The notes: generated by a model from the letters alone, not told the origin. Shown: positions 37,549-46,943, counted from the first letter of the stretch. The stretch is 64,000 nucleotides of DNA from Enterococcus sp. DIV0660C (GCF_017316125.1 NZ_JAFLWA010000012.1:62001-126000), one strand, 5' to 3'. A program made the numbers and translations.

Positions 37549-39367
37549 ATTCTGCCTCTTTTCTCCATTGATTTTTGATAAAAACCCGTTCTGGATGATA
37601 CTGATTGTTGATTTCCTTGATTTGTTCTAAAGGAACTTTTGCTTGTCGGTCATAGGTAAGCAAGCCGTTTATTTCTTGTTCTACATCTGTTAACTGCGTA
37701 TAACAATAACCCCACAATGCTTTAGACTCATAAACTGCTCGCATTATCCGACCATAATCAGCAAGAAATTGTGTGCCATCATTTACTGAGGTATAGCCCC
37801 ACCCTTTTTGACTTTGGACTTGATAGCCGATTCCTCCGAATTCAGTTAACAAAATCGGTTGATTCTGATACGTAAATCCTTGAGCAAAAATTGCCCATTT
37901 TCCTGGTGGATGATTAATTAGTCCCTCAACACTTGCTAAACTTCGTTTGAAGTGATTGTACTTTTCCGTTTCATTTTCCTCACCATGATTATAATTGTGA
38001 ATCGCACAAATATCCGTTTCGGTCATTTCCCAACCATCGTTAGAAATAACTAATCGAGTTGTATCTAACGCATGTAAAAAGTTGTAGATACTTTTAGAAA
38101 AGCTTTGTTGCTGTGTGTTCAGATGAATCTCGGGAACACCCCAGCTTTCATTTAACGGAACCCATGTTACGATTGATGGATGATTATAATCGCGCTCAAT
38201 AATTTCTATCCACTCTTTTGTCAGCCTAGAAACTGCATCTGAAGTATAAACAGGTGCAGACGCACATTCTCCCCAAACAATGAACCCTAACTGATCCGCC
38301 CAATATAGAAACCGTGGATCTTCCACTTTTTGATGCTTCCGACAACCGTTGAATCCCATTGCCTTCGCCAATTCGATATCCTTGATGAAGGCTTCATCAT
38401 TGGGAGCTGTTAGTAATCCCATAGGCCAATAACCTTGATCCAATACTAGCTTTTGATAATAGGGTTGATTATTTAAGAAAATCATTCCATTTTCAACATG
38501 AATCTTACGCATACCAAAATAACTTGTTACTCGGTCTAATACTTCTTCGCCTTCAACTAATTCAAAACGAATACCAAATAGATTTGGGTTTTCAGGTGAC
38601 CAAGTCCATCCTTGGTCATGAAAGTTGGTCCGAAAAATATTTTGATTATAAATATCGATCCAACGTTTGGTAAAAGTTGAAAAGAGGGTCAGCTGATCTT
38701 CGCAAATCACGACACCTTTAAATGTAATTTGGTAGCGCAAGGTTTGACCTACAGCCGCAGCAGACACGGTTAGTGCAAAACAGACATTTCCTTGGTCAAT
38801 ATCTGGTGTTAATTCAACTTTTTCAAGATGTTTTTCTGATACCTCTTCTAACCAGACTGTTTGCCAGATCCCTGTACTATTTGTATACCAGATTCCCCTA
38901 GATTCGGGTTCCCAAAATTGTTTTCCTCTAGGAATCGTTTCATCCTCATGAGGATCCCAAGCGCGAACAACTAAGTTTTGCTCTCCTGTTATTAAAAAGT
39001 CAGTAATATCAAATGAAAAGGATGTTTGTCCACCAATATGATTTCCTACATAACAACCATTGACGTAAACATCTGCTCGATAATCCACTGCGCCAAAATG
39101 TAAGAAATATTTTTTTAATTCCTGTTTTTCCCAGGAAAATGTTCGCTGATACCAAACAACATCATGAACCTGACGTTGTTTGATTCCACTCAACTCTGAT
39201 TGATAAACAAATGGTACTTTAATTTTTTGATTCAGTTTTTCAGGTTTACAATACCACCTTTCTTTTATTCCAACATTTTCATCATCAAAAGCAAATGACC
39301 AGACCCCGTTCAAATTGACAAACTGTTCACGGACAAATTGCGGACGAGGATACTCTTCACGCATCAT
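37541..39367 (-). CDS. Glycoside hydrolase family 2 enzyme (first copy)
   Basis: A 608-residue GH2 enzyme paralogous to the next gene. The start is the ATG at 39367, 8 bases after GGGAG. Motifs are WVPLNESWGV (acid/base Glu) and ILLTEFGGIGY (nucleophile Glu), with the same N-terminal REEYPRPQFVREQFVNLNGVWSFAF pattern and FDDENVGIKERWY. There is no export signal. Two tandem GH2 paralogues suggest a substrate with two linkage types or two related sugars. It follows a small membrane protein gene by 15 bases. Confidence 0.87.
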   Translation of the reverse strand: MMREEYPRPQFVREQFVNLNGVWSFAFDDENVGIKERWYCKPEKLNQKIKVPFVYQSELSGIKQRQVHDVVWYQRTFSWEKQELKKYFLHFGAVDYRADVYVNGCYVGNHIGGQTSFSFDITDFLITGEQNLVVRAWDPHEDETIPRGKQFWEPESRGIWYTNSTGIWQTVWLEEVSEKHLEKVELTPDIDQGNVCFALTVSAAAVGQTLRYQITFKGVVICEDQLTLFSTFTKRWIDIYNQNIFRTNFHDQGWTWSPENPNLFGIRFELVEGEEVLDRVTSYFGMRKIHVENGMIFLNNQPYYQKLVLDQGYWPMGLLTAPNDEAFIKDIELAKAMGFNGCRKHQKVEDPRFLYWADQLGFIVWGECASAPVYTSDAVSRLTKEWIEIIERDYNHPSIVTWVPLNESWGVPEIHLNTQQQSFSKSIYNFLHALDTTRLVISNDGWEMTETDICAIHNYNHGEENETEKYNHFKRSLASVEGLINHPPGKWAIFAQGFTYQNQPILLTEFGGIGYQVQSQKGWGYTSVNDGTQFLADYGRIMRAVYESKALWGYCYTQLTDVEQEINGLLTYDRQAKVPLEQIKEINNQYHPERVFIKNQWRKEAEYE

Positions 39368-39382
39368 ATTTTTAACTCCCAA

Positions 39383-39793
39383 CTAAGATTTTTGAAGGTT
39401 CAATTTAATTCCCTTATTTCTAGCAAGTAAAATAATTCCTGCTGTCATTCCTAACGCTAGACTAATGATGTCTAAAATCAAATAAGAAAATAATCCTTGA
39501 ACTAATAAATACACACCTATTTTTATATTCACCTGATTGTCTTTTACATATCGTTGGCTAATGACCAAATTTGCCAAACCTAAACCTATCAATAACGTAC
39601 CAAATGTGCAGACAAACAAGAAAACATTTCCAAACAATGCATCAATTGCATGCAATTGTGCTAAATTACTTTCGACCATACCAGAAAAGATTTGCTGCTG
39701 ATAGAAGCCATAGATTCCAATTGTTAACACGCCGTCAAGGATTTGCCAGATTCCCATGATTCGAATCAATTGTCGTTCTCTTTTTCGTTCCAT
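39383..39793 (-). CDS. Small four-helix membrane protein of the GH2/ABC operon
   Basis: A 136-residue protein with a basic N-terminus (MERKRERQLIRIMG) and about four membrane helices. I do not recognise the family. It lies 6 bases after the start-proximal permease gene ends and 15 bases before the first GH2 gene, so it belongs to the operon. It may modulate the transporter, but there is no direct evidence for a role. Confidence 0.75.
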   Translation of the reverse strand: MERKRERQLIRIMGIWQILDGVLTIGIYGFYQQQIFSGMVESNLAQLHAIDALFGNVFLFVCTFGTLLIGLGLANLVISQRYVKDNQVNIKIGVYLLVQGLFSYLILDIISLALGMTAGIILLARNKGIKLNLQKS

Positions 39794-39799
39794 TTTTTC

Positions 39800-40636
39800 C
39801 TATCCTTTCACACCAGCTGATAAAGACATCGACTGTAAAAAATATTTTTGAGCAAATAGGTACAAAACAAAAGTCGGAATAATTGCCACTAACGCGCCAG
39901 CCATCAACAAAGTCGGTTGTGCTTGATACATACCTTGTAAAAGTTGTAACCCTGAAGTAATCGGCATTTTTTCGATATCATTAAATACGATGGATGGCCA
40001 TAAAAAGTCATTCCAAGAACCCGTGAAGGCAAATAACGCTACTACTAATAACACTGGCTTGATCAAAGGTAAAATAATTCTACGGAAAATCGTCCACTCG
40101 CTCGCACCATCAATCTGTGCAGCTTCATCAAAATCTTTTGGAATATTATCCATGAACTGTTTCACTAAAAAAATATTGAATACACCAGCTGCTCCAGGCA
40201 CAATCATCGCAAGTGGCGTATTGACCCAGCCTAAAATATCAACGATCTTGTATAACGGAATCAAATTCACCACACTTGGAAACATCATCGTTGCTAACAA
40301 AAAGGAAAAAAGTCCATTTTTCCCTCTAAAACTTAAACGGCTGTAGGCAAATGCCGAAAATGAGACGACTACTAAAACTAATAGAGTATGTGACACAGAG
40401 ATGAATAATGAATTAAAGAACCACTTAACCAATGGTGTGCTTGAATTGTTCACTAAAAGTTCTGTGTAGTTCGTCAATACCCATTCAATTGGTAATAACT
40501 TAAACCCTGCTGTCATTAGTTCCATTTCTGATTTAAACGATGTTAACACGCCGTACAGTAATGGAATCATCCAGATAACTCCCATCACGAGTAAAAAGCA
40601 ACATGCGATTACTTTAGACATTGACTTTTTCTTCAT
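39800..40636 (-). CDS. Sugar ABC transporter permease, MalG type
   Basis: A 278-residue CUT1-family permease with six membrane helices and the ATPase-contact loop EAAQIDGASEWTIFRRIILPL. It pairs with the MalF-type permease encoded 11 bases upstream and the binding protein before that. No ATPase gene is in the operon; CUT1 systems of Gram-positive bacteria often share MsmK. Start ATG at 40636 follows GGGGGA. Confidence 0.92.
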   Translation of the reverse strand: MKKKSMSKVIACCFLLVMGVIWMIPLLYGVLTSFKSEMELMTAGFKLLPIEWVLTNYTELLVNNSSTPLVKWFFNSLFISVSHTLLVLVVVSFSAFAYSRLSFRGKNGLFSFLLATMMFPSVVNLIPLYKIVDILGWVNTPLAMIVPGAAGVFNIFLVKQFMDNIPKDFDEAAQIDGASEWTIFRRIILPLIKPVLLVVALFAFTGSWNDFLWPSIVFNDIEKMPITSGLQLLQGMYQAQPTLLMAGALVAIIPTFVLYLFAQKYFLQSMSLSAGVKG

Positions 40637-40647
40637 CTTGTCTCCCC

Positions 40648-41556
40648 CTACTCTTTTCGCAACAATTTAAATTGGATAGCAGAAACTACCATGATACAAA
40701 GACCTAAGATGACTGCCATAGCAGATGCCATCCCAGCAATTGATTGCCCTGAACCAAAAGCATTTTGTTGGATGTACATCAATAAGACCCGCGTTGAATT
40801 ATTGGGGCCTCCCCCCGTCAACATCAATGGTTGTCCATAAACATTAAACTGTGCAATCGTTGTCATTACTACGGTATATAAAATCTGTCCTCTAATTGCT
40901 GGCAAAGTAATCTTAAAAAATTTTTGTAATGTCGTAGCGCCATCAATATCGGCTGCTTCATAAAAATCCTTTGAAATGCCATTTAATGCTGCTTGATAGA
41001 TAATCATATTCCCCCCGATCGTCCACCAAACCGTTATAACCACTAACGCGATCCAAGCATAGGGCTGTGTTCCGGTCCAAGGAATGTCCGATTGTAAAAT
41101 CGTATTGATTGGGCCATAATTGACATTAAAAATTAATGTCCAGATGATCACTACGGCAGAAATAGCAAAAAGTGAAGGTAAATAAAACAGTGATTGAAAT
41201 ATTTTTGCTAATTTGGGTTTCGTATTTAATGCTGCTGCTAAAATCAACGGAACAAGAATACAGCAGGGCACCGAAAATAGCACAAATAGAAATGTATTTT
41301 TTAATCCAATCCGTAACTGTTCATAAAAAGTAGACTGTTCATTAAACAAGAGATCTTGGTAATTAGCTAAACCTACAAAAGTTGGTGAGTTGAACAAATC
41401 CCAATCTGTCAAAGAAATGTACAAACCAAAAATCACTGGTAACAAGAAAAAAATTGTAAAAATCGTCAAATGTGGGGCCAAAAATACCCAAGGCAACCAT
41501 CTCTTTTTCTTGGTCACCTTGTCTGTAGCTGACATCGTTTCTGTAGAAGTCATCAT
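40648..41556 (-). CDS. Sugar ABC transporter permease, MalF type
   Basis: A 302-residue CUT1-family permease with six helices and the EAA loop EAADIDGATTLQKFFKITLPA. The first 20 residues are polar and cytoplasmic. Two consecutive ATG codons (41556 and 41553) are possible starts; the first is used here. It forms the membrane channel with the following MalG-type protein for an unknown oligosaccharide. Confidence 0.92.
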   Translation of the reverse strand: MMTSTETMSATDKVTKKKRWLPWVFLAPHLTIFTIFFLLPVIFGLYISLTDWDLFNSPTFVGLANYQDLLFNEQSTFYEQLRIGLKNTFLFVLFSVPCCILVPLILAAALNTKPKLAKIFQSLFYLPSLFAISAVVIIWTLIFNVNYGPINTILQSDIPWTGTQPYAWIALVVITVWWTIGGNMIIYQAALNGISKDFYEAADIDGATTLQKFFKITLPAIRGQILYTVVMTTIAQFNVYGQPLMLTGGGPNNSTRVLLMYIQQNAFGSGQSIAGMASAMAVILGLCIMVVSAIQFKLLRKE

Positions 41557-41601
41557 ACCTGCACAATCCTTTCCTAAATCAAGATACGTTGTGATTAAAA
41601 G

Positions 41602-42864
41602 TTATTTATTGGAACTATCTTTGGCAATTTTATCGACAACTTCCTTTTGCATTCCTTTTGTGAAATCAGCTACTGACTGTTTCCCAAAGACTGTATCAAA
41701 ACCATGCGCATCAATATATTCTGAAACGTAACCATTGTATTTGTAATCAAAGATCGAAAGTGTTGCTTGTTGTTCAGGTGTTTCAATAAAGAATGATTGT
41801 GGCATTTTTTGATATTCTTCATTCTCTAAAATTGCTAATGTCGCTGGGTTTTGGCCAGCTTTCGCCCATTCAAGGGAATTCGTCCGTAACCAATTGATGA
41901 ATTCCATGATTCCTTTGGTCTTCTCAGCAGAACGATCTTTATTCTTGAACATAACAAATTGATGTGAAGATGCCCAATTCACTATTTTGCTTGCATCATC
42001 TGTTAGTTGTGGTGAATTAGTCAATCCCCAGTCAAATTTTGCATCTTTGATATTATTTTGTAGCCAAATGCCTTCTGGGAAAAAGAGGAGTTTCCCAGCT
42101 AAGTATAATTGTGTTGGATCTTCCCCATCTTTTGTTGTCACCCCAGCTTGATATAAATCTGCCCATGCATTCATTGCTTCCTTCGCAGCTGGTGTATCTA
42201 AGGTAGGAGCAGTTCCATCTTCCGTTAATTCGCCACCTGCTTGTTTGAATGTTGATAAATAATTGGGTTTCATCCAAGTAACAGCTACACCTCGAATATC
42301 ATCAGCCTTTGCTTTTTCACCTGCCTCTTTGATTTCATCAAAGGTTAGGATATTGTCATCCAGCGCACTAGGCGCATATTTTTCAAGCAACTCTTTATTG
42401 TAATAAGTTCCCCAGTTATGAATATCAAGTGGCAAGCTATAACGAGTCCCATCCAGTTCACCTAAGTTCCATGCCTCAGTTACATAATTTTCAGCTTTGA
42501 TTTCAGGAAAATCAGCCAAAATATCATCATAATTTTCTAACATGTCATTGTCTTTATATTGTTTGATCCGTTCTGCGTGAACAATGTTTAGATCTGGGAT
42601 ATTTTTGCCTGAGTTAACAACAGTTGGAATTTTGGTATACATATCTGTTTCTTTTAATGAGACATTTTTGATTTTATATTCAGGATCAGTTTTGTTGTAC
42701 TCATCAATCATTGCCTTAACATTTGAACTATCTGCTCCTGTAAATGGATTCCAAAAAACGATTTCTTTTTCACTGGTTGACCCTGTACTTTCAGTGTTGC
42801 CACATGCTGTTAATGTCATCAAACAAGCACCCGTTACCAATGCCATACCTAATAATTTTTTCAT
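41602..42864 (-). CDS. Sugar ABC transporter substrate-binding lipoprotein
   Basis: A 420-residue family 1 solute-binding protein with a lipoprotein signal (lipobox LTAC, then GNTESTGSTSE linker). The fold signatures EIVFWNPFTGADSSNVKAMIDEYNK and SLPLDIHNWGTYYNKELLEKY are typical of oligosaccharide binders. It is the first gene of the operon transporter-membrane protein-two GH2 enzymes, and its promoter carries both cre-like and ArsR-type operator sites. The sugar is unknown; the GH2 enzymes suggest beta-linked oligosaccharides or glycoconjugate fragments. Confidence 0.92.
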   Translation of the reverse strand: MKKLLGMALVTGACLMTLTACGNTESTGSTSEKEIVFWNPFTGADSSNVKAMIDEYNKTDPEYKIKNVSLKETDMYTKIPTVVNSGKNIPDLNIVHAERIKQYKDNDMLENYDDILADFPEIKAENYVTEAWNLGELDGTRYSLPLDIHNWGTYYNKELLEKYAPSALDDNILTFDEIKEAGEKAKADDIRGVAVTWMKPNYLSTFKQAGGELTEDGTAPTLDTPAAKEAMNAWADLYQAGVTTKDGEDPTQLYLAGKLLFFPEGIWLQNNIKDAKFDWGLTNSPQLTDDASKIVNWASSHQFVMFKNKDRSAEKTKGIMEFINWLRTNSLEWAKAGQNPATLAILENEEYQKMPQSFFIETPEQQATLSIFDYKYNGYVSEYIDAHGFDTVFGKQSVADFTKGMQKEVVDKIAKDSSNK

Positions 42865-42973
42865 TTTCCTGTCCCTCTCTCAATTTTACTAAATAGTTAA
42901 TTTCCAACGATAATCATTTTTCAAGTAATTAACTTTTTAGTATTTTTTTATTTTGAACAAATAGTACATTGTT

Positions 42974-43003
42974 AAATTAGCATCGTATGTAAGCGCAGTC
43001 AAC
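42974..43003 (-). promoter_or_regulatory. Promoter of the sugar ABC/GH2 operon with cre-like site
   Basis: On the minus strand TTGACT (about 43002-42997) and an extended -10 TGCTAATTT (TAATTT at 42979-42974) are 17 bp apart. On the + strand TGTAAGCGCAGTCA (42988-43001) fits the cre consensus TGNAANCGNWNNCA and overlaps the -35, indicating catabolite repression. Confidence 0.65.
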
Positions 43004-43009
43004 ATTATT

Positions 43010-43039
43010 TTGTCAACGTTTATCAAAAACAACTATACA
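43010..43039 (+). promoter_or_regulatory. Promoter of the ArsR-type regulator
   Basis: TTGTCA (43010-43015) and TATACA (43034-43039) are 18 bp apart. The -10 lies within the third operator copy (43029-43044), consistent with autorepression. Confidence 0.55.
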
Positions 43040-43115
43040 GTTAAACGGATGTTAGGATATAATCATATTGAGAGTCAGGCTGTTAACTTTTTAGTTAAAT
43101 AGGAGATGAAAAATT

Positions 43116-44027
43116 ATGGAACTTTCTTTAGATAAACGTTCTTTACCTGTTTTTGAATGTCTCGCTAGTGCTACTCGCTTAGAAATTTTAACATTTATCG
43201 GAAGCGAGAAAAAAAGCGTTGGAGAAATTGCAAAACATTTGGAAATTAGTAATGCAATCACCACTAGACATATTCAAAAAATGGAAGATGCTGGTTTGAT
43301 CCATTCTGAGCGTGGCGTCGGTGCCAATCGAAACAAAAAAATGGTCTACCTAAAAGTTGACGATATCAATATTCGTTTCCCAGAAAAAATTTACCAGGAA
43401 TTTCAACGTTATTCTACTAACCTGAAACTGGGACATTTTACTGATTTTTCCGTCAAACCAACTTGTGGATTAGCTACTACTGAAGATGTTGTGGGTAAAG
43501 CGGATGATCCAAAATATTTTATGGATACAAAACGTGTAGATGCCGCATTATTATGGTTCAGCAGCGGATTTGTTGAGTATAAGATCCCAAATTTATTACA
43601 AGAAAACGAAACACCAGAAATGCTTGAAATCAGTTTTGAAATTGCTTCAGAATTCCCATTGTCAAATAACGTTTGGCCAAGTGATATCTCCATCTATGTT
43701 AATGATGTCAAAGTTGCCATCTACACTGTTCCTGGAAATTTTTCAGATATTCGTGGACGTTATACACCAGAATGGTGGAATGATAGCTTTAGTCAATATG
43801 GTCTTTTGAAGCATCTTCGTATCAATAAATTAGATACGGGAATCGATGGCGAGGCTTATTCAGATATCACAATCGGGGATTTGAAACTGCATGAGCTACC
43901 TTTTATCAAATTACGTTTTTCCGTTGAAGACGATGCTAAGCATCAAGGAGGATTGACCCTGTTCGGCACTGGTTTTGGCAATCATAAGCAAGATATTTTG
44001 ATTACTACTTATTATTTGAAAAAATAG
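43116..44027 (+). CDS. ArsR-type transcriptional regulator with large C-terminal domain
   Basis: A 303-residue protein. Residues about 8-85 form an ArsR-like winged helix (FECLASATRLEILTFIG, VGEIAKHLEISNAITTRHIQKMEDAGLI). It lacks the CxC metal motif of classical ArsR/SmtB sensors. The following 200 residues are a beta-rich domain (DAALLWFSSGFVEYKIPNLL, WPSDISIYVNDVKVAIYTVPG, WWNDSFSQYGLLKHLRIN) that probably senses a small ligand such as the sugar. Start ATG at 43116 follows AGGAGATG. It is divergent from the ABC/GH2 operon, which it is likely to control along with itself. Confidence 0.82.
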   Translation: MELSLDKRSLPVFECLASATRLEILTFIGSEKKSVGEIAKHLEISNAITTRHIQKMEDAGLIHSERGVGANRNKKMVYLKVDDINIRFPEKIYQEFQRYSTNLKLGHFTDFSVKPTCGLATTEDVVGKADDPKYFMDTKRVDAALLWFSSGFVEYKIPNLLQENETPEMLEISFEIASEFPLSNNVWPSDISIYVNDVKVAIYTVPGNFSDIRGRYTPEWWNDSFSQYGLLKHLRINKLDTGIDGEAYSDITIGDLKLHELPFIKLRFSVEDDAKHQGGLTLFGTGFGNHKQDILITTYYLKK

Positions 44028-44438
44028 ATGAAGAAATTAAGTTTGAAGGCCAAGATAAACTCAAAAATGTCCTTTTTCTTCTTTAACAAAAGAAGCGGAT
44101 CAATATAGAAATGAATATTCAGCAAGTTCAAACTTAAAATAAGATTCACTTACTTTCTCAAATGATTTTCATTCGTCTTTTCTTTTAAAACTAGATCAAA
44201 AACACAAAAAAGACTGGAATTTATTTTGTTCCAGTCTCCTTTTGATTTTTATTCGTTGATTATATTCATTGTGAAGAAAAAAACATTTTGACCAACAGAA
44301 AATACTCTTTGCTTTTTTTGAATTGATGCTATAATTGTCTATACTATCTCTGCCAAATGTATTGTTATTTTCAGATTTTATAATGCGCTTATAAATGAAG
44401 TATTTCTCTTTTAAAATTGTGTAAAGCAGGTGTTGATT
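44028..44438. other. Intergenic region: structured repeat, terminator and mga promoter
   Basis: An 11-bp inverted repeat (TTAAGTTTGAA 44037-44047, TTCAAACTTAA 44127-44137) encloses a smaller hairpin (CTTCTTT/AAAGAAG, 44078-44095). A terminator follows at 44207-44242. An extended -10 TGCTATAAT (44327-44335) then gives a leader of about 95 bases for the Mga-type gene. No open frame of note. Confidence 0.5.
44207..44242 (+). terminator. Terminator after ArsR-type regulator
   Basis: The stem AGACTGGAA/TTCCAGTCT is followed by CCTTTTGATTTTT and preceded by A6, so it may act on both strands. Confidence 0.75.
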
Positions 44439-45953
44439 TTGAATCTTTTGAATTTATTGGATAAAAATAGTCGTATTCAAATCTCAATGGTCCACTTTTT
44501 AATGGACTATAACACAAAAACAAATATCACAGCAATGATAGAAGAACTATCATTAACTCGCTTTCTTTTTGAAACAAATATCAAAGAAGTCAGCAACATC
44601 CTTGATCAACTAGATATCGGATTATCCCTTAAATACGACAAAACGCAAGATCATATCACCCTGCAAAAAGACAATCACACTAGCTTAGACAAATTTTATT
44701 ATTATTATCTGGAAGATTCTGTTGGATACCAAATCTTGATTTACCTTTATCGTCATCCTAATTATTCAATTGTTGAATTAAGTCGCAGTGTTTCTTTAAG
44801 CGAAGCAGCTATCTATCGACAGTTAAAAAAATTAAACAATGAAATCAAAGAATTTGATATCCAGATACGTAAAGGAACGATCATTGGTGACGAGTTACAA
44901 ATTTGTTATTTCTTTTTCCAGTTATTTTGGGTAGCTGTGCCACTAGACCAATTAGAAAAGAGAACAAACGACCATAGTAGTCTACGATTTGTTGATTATT
45001 TAGAAATGAAGTTAGAACAGAATTTCACAAGTGAAGCGAAGCTAAAACTATATCTTTGGATTCGTATTCTTAAAACGCGAATTGTGAAACAGCCGACTAT
45101 CGATTCCAATCCAACAATACAGATGCTATTTGATTTTCAAAAAGAGGATTCGATTTACGAAATCATCAGAGATGCCTACTTTCTTTCCCTTAGCCATTCT
45201 GCTGTTTTTGGTTCAGCACATAACGCAATTTATCTCTATTTATTTATTTCGTCTATGTCGATTTTGCCCCCTAATTCAAAAACACTGAGTGACGATCACT
45301 ATTGGCCGACAAACAATCCACAAATCATTTTGTTGAATGAATTGGTCGTGGATAAGGTTCGTACTGCTTATAAAATCGATTCCAAAAATATCGATGAAAC
45401 GTTCATTATCAATTGGAAATATTATTTAACCCAAGTGCATGGATCACTTTTATATTTTAAAGGAAATATTAGCTTTCTCGATGAAAAAATTCTTTCTGAA
45501 AGACTGATAAAAGCAACGGTATTTATCCCTAATTTTGAACTTACACAACAAATTCTTGATGAAGCTGAACAGTTAGTAAATCAACCATTGCTCTATGAAA
45601 CAAAGGAATTAGTCACACGTATTTATCTCTATTTTATCAATCAAATGAAACGCTTTTCGACAAGTCAAATTACCATTGGCGTTCACTCTAGCGATGATTA
45701 TCTTCACAGTAATATCATGGTCGAAACTGTTAAAACAGAATTTGACAATCATTTTTTTATTACCTGTGAAATCGCTGAACACGGGAAAAATTACGATATT
45801 TTGATTACTAATTCGACTCTCTCTCTTTGCGACTTCCATTACAAAGACCTTTATATTACAAATGATTTCAAAACGAATATGGACGTTGATGCGTTACGTG
45901 TGTTGCTAATGAAACATTCTCCACAAAAAAAATTAACAAAAAAAAGCGATTAA
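44439..45953 (+). CDS. Mga/PRD-type helix-turn-helix regulator
   Basis: A 504-residue regulator of the Mga/AtxA class. An N-terminal HTH lies near residues 10-65 and a second (HTH_Mga) at about 95-135 (YSIVELSRSVSLSEAAIYRQLKKLNNE). A long helical PRD-like middle and an EIIB-like C-terminal domain (about 410-500: IGVHSSDDYLHSNIMVETVKTEF, DILITNST) follow. Such proteins control sugar-responsive or surface genes. No ATG fits; TTG at 44439, 8 bases after AAAGCAGG, is chosen over GTG at 44430, which overlaps that site. It is monocistronic and neighbours no obvious target, so its regulon is unknown. Confidence 0.82.
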   Translation: MNLLNLLDKNSRIQISMVHFLMDYNTKTNITAMIEELSLTRFLFETNIKEVSNILDQLDIGLSLKYDKTQDHITLQKDNHTSLDKFYYYYLEDSVGYQILIYLYRHPNYSIVELSRSVSLSEAAIYRQLKKLNNEIKEFDIQIRKGTIIGDELQICYFFFQLFWVAVPLDQLEKRTNDHSSLRFVDYLEMKLEQNFTSEAKLKLYLWIRILKTRIVKQPTIDSNPTIQMLFDFQKEDSIYEIIRDAYFLSLSHSAVFGSAHNAIYLYLFISSMSILPPNSKTLSDDHYWPTNNPQIILLNELVVDKVRTAYKIDSKNIDETFIINWKYYLTQVHGSLLYFKGNISFLDEKILSERLIKATVFIPNFELTQQILDEAEQLVNQPLLYETKELVTRIYLYFINQMKRFSTSQITIGVHSSDDYLHSNIMVETVKTEFDNHFFITCEIAEHGKNYDILITNSTLSLCDFHYKDLYITNDFKTNMDVDALRVLLMKHSPQKKLTKKSD

Positions 45954-46000
45954 AACAACAAAAAGCGTGACACAGCTACTGTCTCACGCTTTTTGTTGTT
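45954..46000. terminator. Bidirectional terminator between mga-type gene and pyrD
   Basis: A perfect 17-bp stem (AACAACAAAAAGCGTGA and complement) with A and T runs inside each arm separates the two converging genes. Confidence 0.92.
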
Positions 46001-46001
46001 T

Positions 46002-46943
46002 TTAAGAAATGGTCCGTAATTTCCCTTGAAATTCGCTAATTGATTGATACCCTTTTGTTTCCATAATTTCTGCCAATTCTTTGATGATTCTAGTAAAGAT
46101 TTCTGGTCCTTCCTTGTGCAACTGCGTTCCAATTTGGAGCATGCTTGCACCACATAATAAGTGCTCAAAGGCATCTTGACCGTTACAAATCCCACCAGTT
46201 CCAATAATTTGGATTTCAGGTTTTAATCGTGTATAAAAAGCACGTACATTTGCTAAAGCTGTCGGCTTGATATACTCGCCCCCAATTCCACCAAAACCAT
46301 CCTTCGGTTTGATTACTACTGTATCACTTTGAGGATCAATATATAATCCGTTTCCTACACTATTGACGGCATTCACATAAGTCAACGGAAATTGATTCAA
46401 GATATCTGCCATCGCATCGAAATGAGCAAAATCAAAATATGGTGGTAATTTCACGCCCAAAGGTTTAGTAAAAATGGCAAATGCTTGTTTAAGTGTTTCA
46501 AAAGTTGCATCAAAATCATAAGCAAGTTGTGGTTTTCCTGGAACATTAGGACAAGAAAGGTTTAATTCTGTAATTCCACGAAAATCACTTTTTTCGATCA
46601 TTTCTAACATTTCTAAGTTCTCTGCTACACTCATTCCTGCAATTGAGAAAAATAACGGAGCAGCAGCCGGATTTTCTTTTTCATATTGAAGTGCGTAATC
46701 TAAATAATAAGCAAAACCTAAGTTAGGTAACCCCATCGAATTGATACTTCCTAACGCTACATCATAGTAACGTGGTTCGGGATTTCCTGCACGCTCTGGA
46801 ATCGTACAACTCTTAGTAATCATCGCACCAGCATCTGAGCTTGCTAGTTCATGCATTTCTTGCACCGTTATACAATGAACACCAGACGCATTCATAAACG
46901 GATTAGCAAAAGTATGGTTGGCAAAGGTCATTTCTAAATTCAA
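46002..46943 (-). CDS. pyrD: Dihydroorotate dehydrogenase, class 1A
   Basis: A 313-residue FMN enzyme that oxidises dihydroorotate to orotate in pyrimidine synthesis. It is class 1A, the soluble fumarate-dependent type, judged by MNASGVHC at the start, [17 protein letters not shown] with the catalytic cysteine, [12 protein letters not shown] and the FMN-phosphate segment [26 protein letters not shown]. Class 1B enzymes need a PyrK partner, which is absent here. No other pyr gene is adjacent. A terminator-like hairpin lies in its leader at 47009-47035. The start ATG at 46943 follows AAGGAG. Confidence 0.92.
   Translation of the reverse strand: MNLEMTFANHTFANPFMNASGVHCITVQEMHELASSDAGAMITKSCTIPERAGNPEPRYYDVALGSINSMGLPNLGFAYYLDYALQYEKENPAAAPLFFSIAGMSVAENLEMLEMIEKSDFRGITELNLSCPNVPGKPQLAYDFDATFETLKQAFAIFTKPLGVKLPPYFDFAHFDAMADILNQFPLTYVNAVNSVGNGLYIDPQSDTVVIKPKDGFGGIGGEYIKPTALANVRAFYTRLKPEIQIIGTGGICNGQDAFEHLLCGASMLQIGTQLHKEGPEIFTRIIKELAEIMETKGYQSISEFQGKLRTIS

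Larger units (their letters stand above)
42885..43098. promoter_or_regulatory. Four TTAACT-N4-AGTTAA-like operator sites in the divergent promoter region
   Basis: Sites are at 42885-42900 (TTTACT-N4-AGTTAA), 42929-42944 (TTAACT-N4-AGTATT), 43029-43044 (ACAACT-N4-AGTTAA) and 43083-43098 (TTAACT-N4-AGTTAA, perfect). The third overlaps the -10 of the regulator gene; the fourth is just before its ribosome binding site; the first two lie in the leader of the ABC operon. An autoregulated ArsR-type operator set is inferred. Confidence 0.65.
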
